Source: Actinomycetota bacterium (GTDB lineage Bacteria > Actinomycetota > Actinomycetes > Streptosporangiales > Streptosporangiaceae). From it: 59,320 nt of DNA. Position numbers and translations under genes: made by a program. The notes below the pieces were generated by a model. It worked only from the letters and a program-made list of their open reading frames with translations, was not told the DNA's origin and did not search any database. The stretch lies in NCBI GenBank assembly GCA_027314515.1, contig DAHVAR010000147.1, positions 1-59,320 of the forward strand, read 5' to 3'. Every line of letters begins with the position of its first letter. Position 1 is the stretch's first letter. Of the stretch, positions 50,723 to 59,290 are shown piece after piece.

Positions 50723-51958
50723 ATGTCCGGTCCGCAGATCACGTTGCTGGTTACGCTCACCGGCCGGGACCGGCCAGGAGTGACGGCCCGGCTGTTTACC
50801 ACGCTGTCGGCGCACGACCTCACCGTCGTCGACGTCGAGCAGGTGGTGATCCGCGGACGGCTCGTGCTGGGAGTGCTGCTGGCCGGGGACAAATCGCCCG
50901 ACCTGACCGCCATCCACCACCAGGTCACCTCGCTCGCGGCCAACATGGGCATGGACGTCGAGATCACCCTGGGTTCCGGAGAGCCATCCCGGCGTACGCC
51001 AGGGCGCCTGCACGTCACATTGCTCGGGCGACCGCTGCTGCCGTCGGCGGTGGCCTCGATCGCTGGTCGCATCGCCGCCCACGGGGCGAATATCGACCGT
51101 ATTGGCCGGCTCGCCGGAAAGCCCGTTACCTGCATTGAATTCGAGGTGTCCGGAGCCGACCCGGCCGCGCTGCGGACCGCGCTGACCCGCGAGTCAGTCG
51201 AACTCGGCGCCGACGTCGCCGTGCAGCCAGGGGGCCTGCACCGGCGGGCGATGCGGCTGGTGGTCATGGACGTCGACTCCACGCTGCTGCGGGACGAGGC
51301 GATCGAGCTGCTTGCCGCCCGGGCGGGCTGCGCCGGCCAGGTGCGCGAGATAACCGCCGCGGCGATGCGTGGCGATCTCGAGTTCGCCGACGCGCTGCAC
51401 CGGCGGGTCGGGCTGCTGGCCGGGCTGGACGCGGCCGTGATCGATGACGTGCTGGCCGGCGCGCGGTTGATGCCCGGCGCTCGCACGCTGATCAGGACCC
51501 TTAAGCGGCTCGGCTACCGGTGCGGCGTGGTAAGCGGCGGGTTCACCCAGTTCACCGACTGGCTGACGGCAGAGCTGGGGCTTGACTTCGCCGAGGCCAA
51601 CACCCTGGAGATAGCGGCCGGTAAGCTCACCGGGCGGCTCAGCGGGCCGGTCATCGACCGCCCTGGCAAGGAGCGCGCGCTCCGGCGCTTCGCCGCCAGC
51701 GCCGGGGTGCCGCTCAGCCAGACGGTAGCGGTCGGCGACGGCGCGAACGACCTGGACATGATCTCCGCCGCCGGGCTCGGCATCGCCTTCAACGCCAAGC
51801 CCGCTGTCCGCGATGCGGCCGATACCTCGCTCAGCGTTCCGCACCTGGACGCGATCTTGTACCTGCTGGGGATCTCCCGCGACGATGTCGATGCGGCCGA
51901 TGCGGCCGATCCCGCGCTGGCCGCCGACGGGCAGGCCCTGCGCCCGGGCGAGGCCTAA
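50723..51958 (+). CDS. serB: Phosphoserine phosphatase SerB with two ACT domains
   Basis: A 411-residue enzyme making the last step of serine synthesis. Two N-terminal ACT domains (about residues 4-80 and 95-165) precede a HAD phosphatase with nucleophile D183 and acid D185 ('MDVDSTLL'), 'VVSGGFTQFTDWL' motif II and 'VGDGANDLDMISAAGLGIAF' motif III. The tandem ACT arrangement is as in mycobacterial SerB2, where it mediates serine inhibition and oligomer changes. The Asp/Ala-rich tail is short. Its 3' end overlaps the convergent phosphatase gene. Confidence 0.93.
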   Translation: MSGPQITLLVTLTGRDRPGVTARLFTTLSAHDLTVVDVEQVVIRGRLVLGVLLAGDKSPDLTAIHHQVTSLAANMGMDVEITLGSGEPSRRTPGRLHVTLLGRPLLPSAVASIAGRIAAHGANIDRIGRLAGKPVTCIEFEVSGADPAALRTALTRESVELGADVAVQPGGLHRRAMRLVVMDVDSTLLRDEAIELLAARAGCAGQVREITAAAMRGDLEFADALHRRVGLLAGLDAAVIDDVLAGARLMPGARTLIRTLKRLGYRCGVVSGGFTQFTDWLTAELGLDFAEANTLEIAAGKLTGRLSGPVIDRPGKERALRRFAASAGVPLSQTVAVGDGANDLDMISAAGLGIAFNAKPAVRDAADTSLSVPHLDAILYLLGISRDDVDAADAADPALAADGQALRPGEA

Positions 51959-52455
51959 TGCCCGGAGCCGGGTGACCAGGATGCCACGAGCTCACCGGTC
52001 CCGGCGGCCAGATCCGGCCACTCAGTTGCCGGCGCGATGACCGCGATCGCGGCGGTGGAAAGCACGATCTCCGTCCCCGTCAGCACGCTGGCCAGCTCGG
52101 CAGCGGCCGGGTTGTGCCCGATGTAGAGCAACGTCGCGACCGTCGCCGGGGTCAGCCTGATGATCTCCATCAGGTCGTCGCAGCCCGCCTGGTACAGGCC
52201 CTGCTCCACGGTGAACTCAGGATCGCCGCGGAGCGCTGGCGCGACGTGCTGCCAGGTCTGCCTGGTCCGCCTCGCCGGCGAGCAGATGACCAGGTCTGGC
52301 CGGAATCCGCGGGAGGCCAGCCAGTTCCCGGCGGCAGCGCTGTCCCGCTGGCCACGCGGCCGCAGCGCTCGCTCAGCGTCCGGGCCGCCCGGCAGCTCGC
52401 CTGCCTTCGCGTGCCGCATCACGATCAGCCTGTGCCTGTCCTGCATGGCATCCAT
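51955..52455 (-). CDS. SixA-like histidine phosphatase
   Basis: A 166-residue protein of the histidine-phosphatase superfamily. The RHG-type motif is 'VMRHAKAGE' with the nucleophilic His, the second Arg is in 'CSPARRTRQTW' and the late His in 'YIGHNPAAAELA'. SixA removes phosphate from phosphohistidine; actinobacterial members may act on other phosphoesters. The gene converges on serB with a 4-base overlap of stop codons. Confidence 0.88.
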   Translation of the reverse strand: MDAMQDRHRLIVMRHAKAGELPGGPDAERALRPRGQRDSAAAGNWLASRGFRPDLVICSPARRTRQTWQHVAPALRGDPEFTVEQGLYQAGCDDLMEIIRLTPATVATLLYIGHNPAAAELASVLTGTEIVLSTAAIAVIAPATEWPDLAAGTGELVASWSPGSGH

Positions 52456-52480
52456 CGTCGGGCACCGGCTGCCGCACTGC

Positions 52481-52504
52481 GCGGCCGGCCCGCGGGCCGG
52501 CCGC
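52481..52504. other. Perfect 24-base palindrome
   Basis: GCGGCCGGCCCG (52481-52492) is followed immediately by its exact reverse complement. It lies upstream of the SixA-like gene and downstream of hppA. It could form a cruciform or bind a dimeric protein; there is no direct evidence for either. Confidence 0.6.
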
Positions 52505-52560
52505 GGCTTCGCTTCCGGGCGGACCGGTCAGCAGCGCAACCCGCCACGCAAGCGCAGATA

Positions 52561-52601
52561 CGGCGGGGCGGGTGCCGTCTCGCCGGACACCCGCCCCGCC
52601 G
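52561..52601 (-). terminator. Strong hairpin after hppA
   Basis: An exact 14-base stem, CGGCGGGGCGGGTG (52561-52574) and CACCCGCCCCGCCG (52588-52601), begins 15 bases beyond the hppA stop. It lacks a T-run, like many high-GC actinomycete terminators. Confidence 0.7.
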
Positions 52602-52616
52602 CGCCGCTGGTGACCG

Positions 52617-54917
52617 TCAGGCGTGCACCTCGCTGGCCGGGGTCTTCGCCTCGGCATCGCCTGCCGAGATGCTCGTCGACCGGCGCTTGGAAATGATGAC
52701 GGCGGTCGCGACGATGGCCACGGCCACGATCGCCACCGCGGCCCGCAGGCCGAGGTTGCCGCTGTATTCCACGACGCTGGTCGCGATCAGCAGGGAAACC
52801 AGGTTCATAACCTTGATCAGCGGGTTGATAGCCGGCCCGGCGGTGTCCTTGAACGGGTCGCCGACCGTGTCGCCGATGACCGTGGCAGCGTGCGCCTCCG
52901 AGCCCTTCCCGCCGTAGTGACCGTCCTCGACCAGCTTCTTGGCGTTGTCCCAGGCCCCGCCGGAGTTCGCCAGGAACACCGCCATCAGGGCGCCGGCCGC
53001 GATCGCGCCCGCCAGGTAGGAGCCAAGTGGCGCGTAGCCGAAGGCGAACCCGACCGTAATCGGCATCAGTACCGCCAGCAAGCCGGGCGTAGCCAGCTCG
53101 CGAAGCGAATCCCTGGTGCAGATGTCGACCACCCTGCCGTATTCCGGCTTTTCGGTGAAGTCCATGATGCCGGGGTGGTTACGGAACTGGTCGCGAACCT
53201 CAACGACGACCCGGCCTGCTGCCCGGCCCACCGCCATGATCAGCAGCCCGGCGAAGAAGAATACCACCGCGGCGCCGATCATGAGGCCGAACAGGTTATT
53301 TGGTGAGTCGATACCCAGGTTGAAGCTGCCTAGGTGCTTGGCCAGCAGTTCAGCCGTGACCTGCGTGCGGAATGCGCCGAACAGCGCGGTGGCGGCCAGC
53401 ACGGCGGTCGCTATCGCGATTCCCTTGGTGATCGCCTTGGTGGTGTTGCCGACAGCGTCCAGGCGGGTGAGCACCTGCGCGGCCTCGCCTTCGACTTCAC
53501 CGGACATCTCGGCGATGCCCTGAGCGTTGTCGGAGACAGGACCGAAGGTGTCCATCGACACGATGACGCCCACCGTGGTCAGCAGGCCGGTGCCGGCCAG
53601 CGCGACGGCGAACAGGGCGATGGTGGCGTTACCGGTGCCGAGCAGGAAGGCGCAGTAGACCGCGCCGCCGATCAGCAGCGCCGAGTAAACGGCCGACTCC
53701 AGGCCGACCGAGATCCCGGACAGGATCACGGTGGCCGGGCCGGTCGTCGAGCTCTGGCCGATCTCCCTGACCGGCTTGCGGTTCGTCTCGGTGAAGTAGC
53801 CAGTCAGCAGCTGGATCGCGCTGGCCAGGATCAGGCCGACGACGACGGCACCGATGGCCAGCAGCCGCGGATCGCCGCTGTGGTGGAGGATAGCGGCGTC
53901 GGTCACGCCCTTCAGCGCGCTGAACTTGCTCGGCAGGTAGACGAACGCAGCAATCACCACCAGCACCAGCGAGATGGCCGCGGAGGCGAAGAAACCGCGG
54001 TTGATCGCCGTCATGCCGCTGCGGTCCCGCTTGCGCGGAGCGACCAGGAAGATGCCGAACATCGCGGTGATCACGCCGATCATCGGCACGATCAGCGGGA
54101 AGACCAGGCCGTCTGAGCCGAATGCGGCCTTGCCCAGGATCAGCGCCGCGACCAGCGTCACCGAGTAGGACTCGAACAGGTCGGCCGCCATGCCGGCGCA
54201 GTCCCCGACGTTGTCGCCCACGTTATCGGCGATCGTCGCCGCATTGCGGGGATCGTCCTCCGGGATGTGCTTCTCAACCTTGCCGACCAGGTCCGCGCCC
54301 ACGTCGGCGGCCTTCGTGAAGATGCCACCGCCGACCCGCATGAACATGGCCAGCAACGCGGCACCGAAGCCGAAGCCCTCCAGCACTCCGGACGCGTTCG
54401 CCTTGTAGACCAGGACCACGAAAGCCGCGCCGAGGAGGCCGAGGCCGACGGTCAGCATGCCCACGACGCCGCCGGTGCGGAAAGCGATGCGCATGGCCGG
54501 CCGCTCACCTGCCTCCTTCGCGGCCGCAGCGACGCGGACGTTGCCGCGGACTGCAAGCGACATACCCGCAAATCCGACGAAAGCGGAGAAAAGAGCACCC
54601 ACGAGGAAGAAGATCGACCGGCCCCATAGCACCGACTCTCCGGCCGCGGGGAGCAGCAGCAGCACAAAGAAGATCACGACCACGAAGATGCCGAGAGTCT
54701 TAAACTGCCGCCGCAGGTAGGCTGCCGCGCCTTCCTGGACAGCCCTGGCGATCTCCTGCATCTTCGGCGTGCCAGGGCTGGCGGCCAGCACTTCCCTGAC
54801 CAGCCAGACCGCGACAACGAGCGCCATCGCGGCAATGACAGCCACCACGACTACCCAGGTCAGGTTCGCCCCGGCTACCGTGGGCAAGCCTCCCCCTTGG
54901 GCGAGGTAGTGCAACAT
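52617..54917 (-). CDS. hppA: Membrane-bound proton-translocating pyrophosphatase (K+-independent type)
   Basis: A 766-residue protein with about 16 membrane helices that couples pyrophosphate hydrolysis to proton pumping. Catalytic motifs: 'ADVGADLVGKVE', 'ADNVGDNVGDCAGMAADLFE' and 'IGDTVGDPFKDTAGPAINPL'. 'GNTTKAITKG' carries Lys at the position that distinguishes potassium-independent from potassium-dependent enzymes (Ala). It starts with ATG at 54917 after AAGGAGGACGG. In Streptomyces the orthologue lies beside the bldG operon, as here. Confidence 0.95.
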   Translation of the reverse strand: MLHYLAQGGGLPTVAGANLTWVVVVAVIAAMALVVAVWLVREVLAASPGTPKMQEIARAVQEGAAAYLRRQFKTLGIFVVVIFFVLLLLPAAGESVLWGRSIFFLVGALFSAFVGFAGMSLAVRGNVRVAAAAKEAGERPAMRIAFRTGGVVGMLTVGLGLLGAAFVVLVYKANASGVLEGFGFGAALLAMFMRVGGGIFTKAADVGADLVGKVEKHIPEDDPRNAATIADNVGDNVGDCAGMAADLFESYSVTLVAALILGKAAFGSDGLVFPLIVPMIGVITAMFGIFLVAPRKRDRSGMTAINRGFFASAAISLVLVVIAAFVYLPSKFSALKGVTDAAILHHSGDPRLLAIGAVVVGLILASAIQLLTGYFTETNRKPVREIGQSSTTGPATVILSGISVGLESAVYSALLIGGAVYCAFLLGTGNATIALFAVALAGTGLLTTVGVIVSMDTFGPVSDNAQGIAEMSGEVEGEAAQVLTRLDAVGNTTKAITKGIAIATAVLAATALFGAFRTQVTAELLAKHLGSFNLGIDSPNNLFGLMIGAAVVFFFAGLLIMAVGRAAGRVVVEVRDQFRNHPGIMDFTEKPEYGRVVDICTRDSLRELATPGLLAVLMPITVGFAFGYAPLGSYLAGAIAAGALMAVFLANSGGAWDNAKKLVEDGHYGGKGSEAHAATVIGDTVGDPFKDTAGPAINPLIKVMNLVSLLIATSVVEYSGNLGLRAAVAIVAVAIVATAVIISKRRSTSISAGDAEAKTPASEVHA

Positions 54918-55067
54918 CCGTCCTCCTTGACAGGGGAATACAAGCTAGTACCGAGCCCATGCGCGCGGGCACCGTCCCGGTGGCTTATACGCAGCGGACC
55001 GGCCACGCCTGCCGGCGGACGGCAGGCCGAACCTGACGCGTGGCGTGCCGGGAGTCTACGCATCTGC

Positions 55068-55097
55068 GTAAGCGGATGGTAAATCGGGTGCGCTTAC
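55068..55097. promoter_or_regulatory. Dyad in the hppA upstream region
   Basis: GTAAGCG (55068-55074) and CGCTTAC (55091-55097) form an exact inverted repeat with a 16-base spacer. It lies about 150 bases upstream of the hppA start, in the 254-base gap after the anti-sigma gene. Its size suits an operator for a dimeric regulator. Confidence 0.45.
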
Positions 55098-55171
55098 ATG
55101 CGCGGCCGCGACAGCTTCGTGACGTAACCGTACTCGGATCGAAACCTTCTCCGCCAGCGCGGCTGATCCGG

Positions 55172-55630
55172 CTACCGGCTACCGCCGGCGGACGGCCAGC
55201 TCATCCTGATTCTGGTGCCAGCGGCAGTCTCGCTGATCTGCACCTCGTCCGCCAGGCCCTCGATGACCGCGATGCCGAGACCGTCCGGGACTCTGGCCCC
55301 CGCACCGGCCGGGCTGCCGGCCGGATCGGCCCCTGGCCGATCCGCGACAGCGCCCGGGCCGCCTGATGAGCGGGCGAACGGCGCGCACGTGTCGGTGACC
55401 TCGACCTCGAACCGGCCGGCCAGGTCGGTGAGCGACAGCCGGACCGGCTCAGCCGGGCAGTACAACTGGTGCCCCTCGACCGCGCGGGAGCACGCCTCCC
55501 CGACCGCCAGCCGGACCTCGTCTAGCAGGGACTCGTCAACGCCGCTGCGCCTGGCAACGGCCGTCGCAACCAGCCTCGCGGTCCGCACGTGCGCGGGAAG
55601 CGCAGTGAAGCTCAGCTCGACAGTTGCCAT
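55172..55630 (-). CDS. Anti-sigma factor/serine-kinase-like ATP-binding protein with altered N-box
   Basis: A 152-residue HATPase_c_2 protein encoded just downstream of bldG, as is the BldG-partner anti-sigma gene in Streptomyces. The N-box reads 'GEACSRAVEGH', with Arg where RsbW-type kinases have the magnesium-binding Asn, and the G1 box 'VTDTCAPF' lacks the usual glycines. A Gly/Ala/Pro-rich insertion (about residues 88-115) separates it from 'DGLGIAVIEGLADEV'. Partner-switching binding to BldG is likely; kinase activity is doubtful on these residues. ATG at 55630, 44 bases after bldG. Confidence 0.8.
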   Translation of the reverse strand: MATVELSFTALPAHVRTARLVATAVARRSGVDESLLDEVRLAVGEACSRAVEGHQLYCPAEPVRLSLTDLAGRFEVEVTDTCAPFARSSGGPGAVADRPGADPAGSPAGAGARVPDGLGIAVIEGLADEVQISETAAGTRIRMSWPSAGGSR

Positions 55631-55674
55631 AGATGTGCCGCCCGTCCGAAGGCGAAGCCATCGTGTCCGGCCCG

Positions 55675-56025
55675 CTACTTCTCCGCTCGCCGAGCCGCAA
55701 TGGCCTCGTCAACGGTGTCGTGGATGCCGAATACCTTGGTCAGCCCGGTAATCCGGAATATCTTCAGGATCCGCTCCTGGGTGCAGACCAGGTCCAGGGA
55801 CCCGTCGTGAGCGCGAACCCGCTTCAGCCCGCCGACCAGGACGCCGAGCCCGGTAGAGTCCAGGAACTCGACCTTCTCCATGTTCACGACGAGCTGGTAA
55901 AAACGGTTGTTTACCAGCTCGATCAGCAGTTCACGCAAGCGCGGAGCCGTGTAGACGTCGATCTCGCCCTCTACATCGACGATCTCGATCCCATCCTTGC
56001 CGTGGTGGTCCAGCTTCAGGTCCAC
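55675..56025 (-). CDS. bldG: Anti-anti-sigma factor BldG (STAS domain)
   Basis: A 116-residue STAS protein. The phosphorylatable serine is S57 in '[16 protein letters not shown]', the same position as in Streptomyces BldG, and '[15 protein letters not shown]' is almost identical to that protein from memory. BldG sequesters anti-sigma factors when unphosphorylated and is needed for aerial hyphae and antibiotic production in Streptomyces. Here it precedes an anti-sigma-like gene and hppA in the same order as the Streptomyces locus. Divergent from the helicase gene with a 197-base gap. Confidence 0.92.
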   Translation of the reverse strand: MDLKLDHHGKDGIEIVDVEGEIDVYTAPRLRELLIELVNNRFYQLVVNMEKVEFLDSTGLGVLVGGLKRVRAHDGSLDLVCTQERILKIFRITGLTKVFGIHDTVDEAIAARRAEK

Positions 56026-56222
56026 ATATCCTCCAGCGCCTTACGGCGGTCAATGTCCGGCAATGGCCGCGCTTGTCCGGTTACCCGTGGCCGGTCAGGA
56101 ATGGCCGGCCTCGGTAACGCGCGGCAGGCATGCCCTGCCGCGCATTCAACCACGCTCCACCGTCATTCCTATACCAGATCGCGGTCGCAGGCATCTTGCG
56201 CCATGCGCGACACTGAGATCTG

Positions 56223-58571
56223 ATGCCTCTGGTACCCCCGGCCGACTCCGTTGCCAGCCCGCGGCCGGCGCTGAAGCCGGGAGCGGCTGCGGTGCTGCGG
56301 GCTGGCGCGCAGGCCGGCCAGCTGACGTACGTGACACAGCTGCCGGGCCGCGAGGGCCAGCACGCGAACTGGCCGGCCTGGGTACCGCCGGAACTCATCG
56401 CTGCCCTGGCCGCACACGGGGTAGCCGCGCCCTGGCTGCATCAGGCAACGGCCGCCGAGCTGGCTGCGAGCGGGCAGAGCGTCATAATCTCGACCGGCAC
56501 CGCATCAGGGAAGTCGCTGGGATACCTGCTGCCTGCCCTGGCCGGCACCCTGGCCGGCGGCACGGCGCTGTATATCGCGCCGACCAGAGCGCTGGCGGCG
56601 GACCAGGCCAGGCTGGTGAGCTCCCTGCGCCTGCGCGGCATCAGAGCGACCGCGGTCGACGGCGATACGCCCTGGGCCGAGCGGACCAGGGCCAGGTCGC
56701 AGGCCAACTACCTGCTCACAACACCGGACATGCTGCATCAGTCCCTGCTCCCCGGCCATGCCAGGTGGAACGGCTTCTTCCGGCGGCTGCGCTACGTCAT
56801 CGTCGACGAGTGCCACACCTACCGCGGCGTGTTCGGCTCTCACGTGGCGCATGTACTGCGCCGGCTGAGGCGCGTTGCCTGCCACCACAGCGCCGCCGAG
56901 CCGGTCTTCATCCTGGCGTCGGCCACCATTTCCGAGCCGGCCAGATGCGGCATGCAGCTCACCGGCCGCCCGGTCGTGCCGGTCGACGCGGACGGCGCGC
57001 CGCGCGCGCCGCTGACGTTCGGGCTCTGGGAGCCGCCGCTGACAGGTGCCAGCGGGGAGGCGGGTGCTCCCGTCCGCCGGGCTGCCACCTCGGAGGCGGC
57101 CCGGCTGCTCGCCGAGCTGGTCCGCAGCGACGTGGCGGCACTGGTATTCGTCCGGTCCAGGCGCGGCGCGGAGGCAGTGGCGCAAGCGGCGCGCGCTCAC
57201 CTGGCCGGGGCGGGGGCGGACGAGCTGGCCGTCCGGGTCGCTGCGTACCGGTCTGGCTACCTGCCGCAGGAGCGGCGGGCGCTGGAGGATGCGCTGCGGT
57301 CCGGCGTAATCAGCGGGCTGGCTACGACCACAGCGCTCGAGCTTGGCGTCAACGTGCCCGGCCTCGACGCCGTGCTGATGGCCGGGTGGCCGGGCACCAG
57401 GGCCGCGCTCTGGCAGCAGGCGGGGCGGGCCGGCCGCGACGGCCGCGACGCCGTGGCGGTGCTCATCGCCCACGACGACCCGCTCGACACCTACCTGGTC
57501 CATCACCCGCAGGCACTGTTCGGCGCCCCGGTCGAGGCGACGGTGCTGGACCCGGATAATCCCTACGTCCTCACGCCGCATCTGTGTGCCGCAGCTGCCG
57601 AGCTCCCCCTCAGCTCGCACGACCTCGCCTCGTTCAGCCCCGCGGCGCCGCCGCTCGTCGCCCAGATGGCCGCGGACAGGCTGCTCCGCGCTCGGGGCGG
57701 GCGGTGGTTCTGCACCCGGCAGGGGCTCGCCACGCGGACCGGGCTGCGCGGTACGGGCGGCTGGCCGGTGCGGATCGTCGAGCTTTCGACCGGACGGCTA
57801 GTCGGCACCGTGGACGAGCCGTCGGCCCACTTCCTCGCCCACTCCGGCGCCGTCTACCGCCATCAGGGCGAGACGTACCTGGTCAGCACGCTCGATCTGG
57901 AGGAACGCGTCGCACTGGTGGAATTGCGCGATCCGGGGTATGCGACCGCTGCCATCCAGATCACCAGCATTGAGGTAACGGGCGAACTCCAGCGGGCCGA
58001 TTGGAACGCGGCGGCGGTGTCCTTCGGCAACGTCCTGGTCAGCAGGCAAGTGGTCGGGTACTCCAGGCGCAGCACGCAGACCGGGCTGATCCTCGGCGAG
58101 GACAGCCTGGACCTGCCCGAGCGCAAACTGCCGACCAGGGCCGTATGGTGGACGATCGCGGCAGCTCAGCGTGCCGCACTTGCTGCCGCGGGGACCGACC
58201 TGCCGGGAGCGGCGCACGCCGCCGAGCACGCGTCGATCGGCTTGCTGCCGCTCGTCGCGGCCTGCGACAGGTGGGACGTGGGCGGCGTGTCGGCCGATCT
58301 GCATCCGGCGACCGGCAAGCTCACCGTCTTCGTCTATGACGGCCAGGCCGGCGGCGCCGGGTTCGCCGAGCGAGGTTTCGCGGCGGCGCGATACTGGCTG
58401 TCGGCAACGGCCGAGGCGATCGCCAGTTGTGAATGCGCGGCCGGCTGCCCGGCGTGCATTCAATCGCCCAAATGCGGGACTGGCAATCACCCGCTGGCCA
58501 AGCACGATGCGGTCGTGCTGCTGCGCTGCCTGCTGGCGGGCGCGCCGGACGGGGAACCACGCACTTGCTGA
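56223..58571 (+). CDS. MrfA-like DEAD/DEAH helicase with C-terminal zinc domain (DUF1998)
   Basis: A 782-residue superfamily 2 helicase. Walker A 'GTASGKS' is at residues 92-98, DECH box at 195-198, and the second RecA domain has 'TTALELGVNVPGLDAVLMAG' and 'QQAGRAGRDGRDA'. The C-terminal DUF1998 region carries a four-Cys cluster ('CECAAGCPACIQSPKCG', from residue 735) that binds zinc. Bacillus MrfA acts in mitomycin-lesion excision repair; the actinobacterial members are often annotated as such without proof. ATG at 56223. The gene is divergent from bldG, again as in Streptomyces. Confidence 0.9.
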   Translation: MPLVPPADSVASPRPALKPGAAAVLRAGAQAGQLTYVTQLPGREGQHANWPAWVPPELIAALAAHGVAAPWLHQATAAELAASGQSVIISTGTASGKSLGYLLPALAGTLAGGTALYIAPTRALAADQARLVSSLRLRGIRATAVDGDTPWAERTRARSQANYLLTTPDMLHQSLLPGHARWNGFFRRLRYVIVDECHTYRGVFGSHVAHVLRRLRRVACHHSAAEPVFILASATISEPARCGMQLTGRPVVPVDADGAPRAPLTFGLWEPPLTGASGEAGAPVRRAATSEAARLLAELVRSDVAALVFVRSRRGAEAVAQAARAHLAGAGADELAVRVAAYRSGYLPQERRALEDALRSGVISGLATTTALELGVNVPGLDAVLMAGWPGTRAALWQQAGRAGRDGRDAVAVLIAHDDPLDTYLVHHPQALFGAPVEATVLDPDNPYVLTPHLCAAAAELPLSSHDLASFSPAAPPLVAQMAADRLLRARGGRWFCTRQGLATRTGLRGTGGWPVRIVELSTGRLVGTVDEPSAHFLAHSGAVYRHQGETYLVSTLDLEERVALVELRDPGYATAAIQITSIEVTGELQRADWNAAAVSFGNVLVSRQVVGYSRRSTQTGLILGEDSLDLPERKLPTRAVWWTIAAAQRAALAAAGTDLPGAAHAAEHASIGLLPLVAACDRWDVGGVSADLHPATGKLTVFVYDGQAGGAGFAERGFAAARYWLSATAEAIASCECAAGCPACIQSPKCGTGNHPLAKHDAVVLLRCLLAGAPDGEPRTC

Positions 58572-59150
58572 CCGCCCAGCCGCGTCCGGGCTGCTGGGCC
58601 AGGGCGGCTGTGCCGGGGCGGCTGTGCCAGGGCGCCCAAGCGCTACCTGAGCCAGGAAAGGGGCGACCCCCGTCGGGGGGGAGAACGGGGGTCGCCATAC
58701 GGTCCGGCTCCGGGGGGGCAGAGCCGGTTCCGTTACCCAAGAAAGCCTAGTTCTAATCCCCGCAAGTTACCAGTTGGTCAGGGCGACCGGCAAAGGATCT
58801 GCTGCATCTTTATGCTGCCGTACCGCGGGCACATCCGTCGAGAGTGCGCGGACGACCACTGCCGCTTTCTCCGGCTCTCGGCAAGACGATCACTGGCCGC
58901 CGCTCGAGCAGCCGGACAGTGCTGGCCTTCAGCCGGGCACGTGTGCTGGACAAGCTGTCACGAATGCTCCCAGCCCGCCGGAAAGGGCCAGCCCGCTGCG
59001 GGCATGTGACGAAGGTTACCCATCAAGATCACGAATTGATCACGCCCAAGGGCTTTTCATGCGGACGGGATCCAAGTAGAAAGGAACTGCGGACACAGTC
59101 CGTGCACGTCAGCCGGGTACCCACGCGCGACCAGCCGCGGGAGGCGTGCC
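58572..59150. other. Non-coding stretch downstream of the helicase
   Basis: No convincing gene is visible in these 580 bases. The first part holds the two strong hairpins described separately. The rest (58740-59150) is less GC-biased than neighbouring genes, with stop codons in all frames; the longer apparent ORFs are Arg/Ser/Pro-rich. A direct repeat GATCACG occurs at about 59025 and 59036. It may contain the promoter of the small ORF that follows. Confidence 0.6.
58662..58727 (+). terminator. Tandem hairpins after the helicase gene
   Basis: First stem: GGCGACCCCCGT (58662-58673) with ACGGGGGTCGCC (58685-58696), 12 exact pairs. Second stem: CCGGCTC (58704-58710) with GAGCCGG (58721-58727). 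Both loops are G-runs (CGGGGGGG). They probably end helicase transcription; the G-rich loops could also stack as quadruplex-like structures, which is speculative. Confidence 0.7.
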
Positions 59151-59252
59151 GTGGCAGGCGAATTCGGTCGCAGGTGCGCCGATGACGAAGCGGCGCAGGC
59201 GGAGTACGCCTACCACGGCAGTGATAGTTGCACGCTTGGTAACCCGGCTTGA
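59151..59252 (+). CDS. Candidate 33-residue small protein
   Basis: GTG at 59151 is preceded by GGGAGG at a suitable distance. It encodes MAGEFGRRCADDEAAQAEYA followed by YHGSDSCTLGNPA, and the stop is followed ten bases later by a textbook terminator. No membrane helix or family is recognised; 'AEYA' recalls pilin-like DUF4244/TadE starts but the expected helix does not follow. The ribosome-binding site plus terminator support a real short transcript. Confidence 0.4.
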   Translation: MAGEFGRRCADDEAAQAEYAYHGSDSCTLGNPA

Positions 59253-59261
59253 CGTGCCTGT

Positions 59262-59290
59262 AACGGCGCCTCGTCAGGGGCGCCGTTTTT
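59262..59290 (+). terminator. Intrinsic terminator
   Basis: AACGGCGCC (59262-59270) pairs exactly with GGCGCCGTT (59279-59287) around an eight-base loop, and the stem runs into TTTTT at 59286-59290. This is the only hairpin in the window with a proper T-run. Confidence 0.9.

Noticed and set aside
56505-57620. A 371-codon frame opposite the helicase
   Set aside because: No family features; the plus strand encodes complete helicase motifs over the same region.
58662-58727. The tandem hairpins as a riboswitch
   Set aside because: They are simple stems with G-run loops directly after the helicase and match no known aptamer; termination is the simpler reading.
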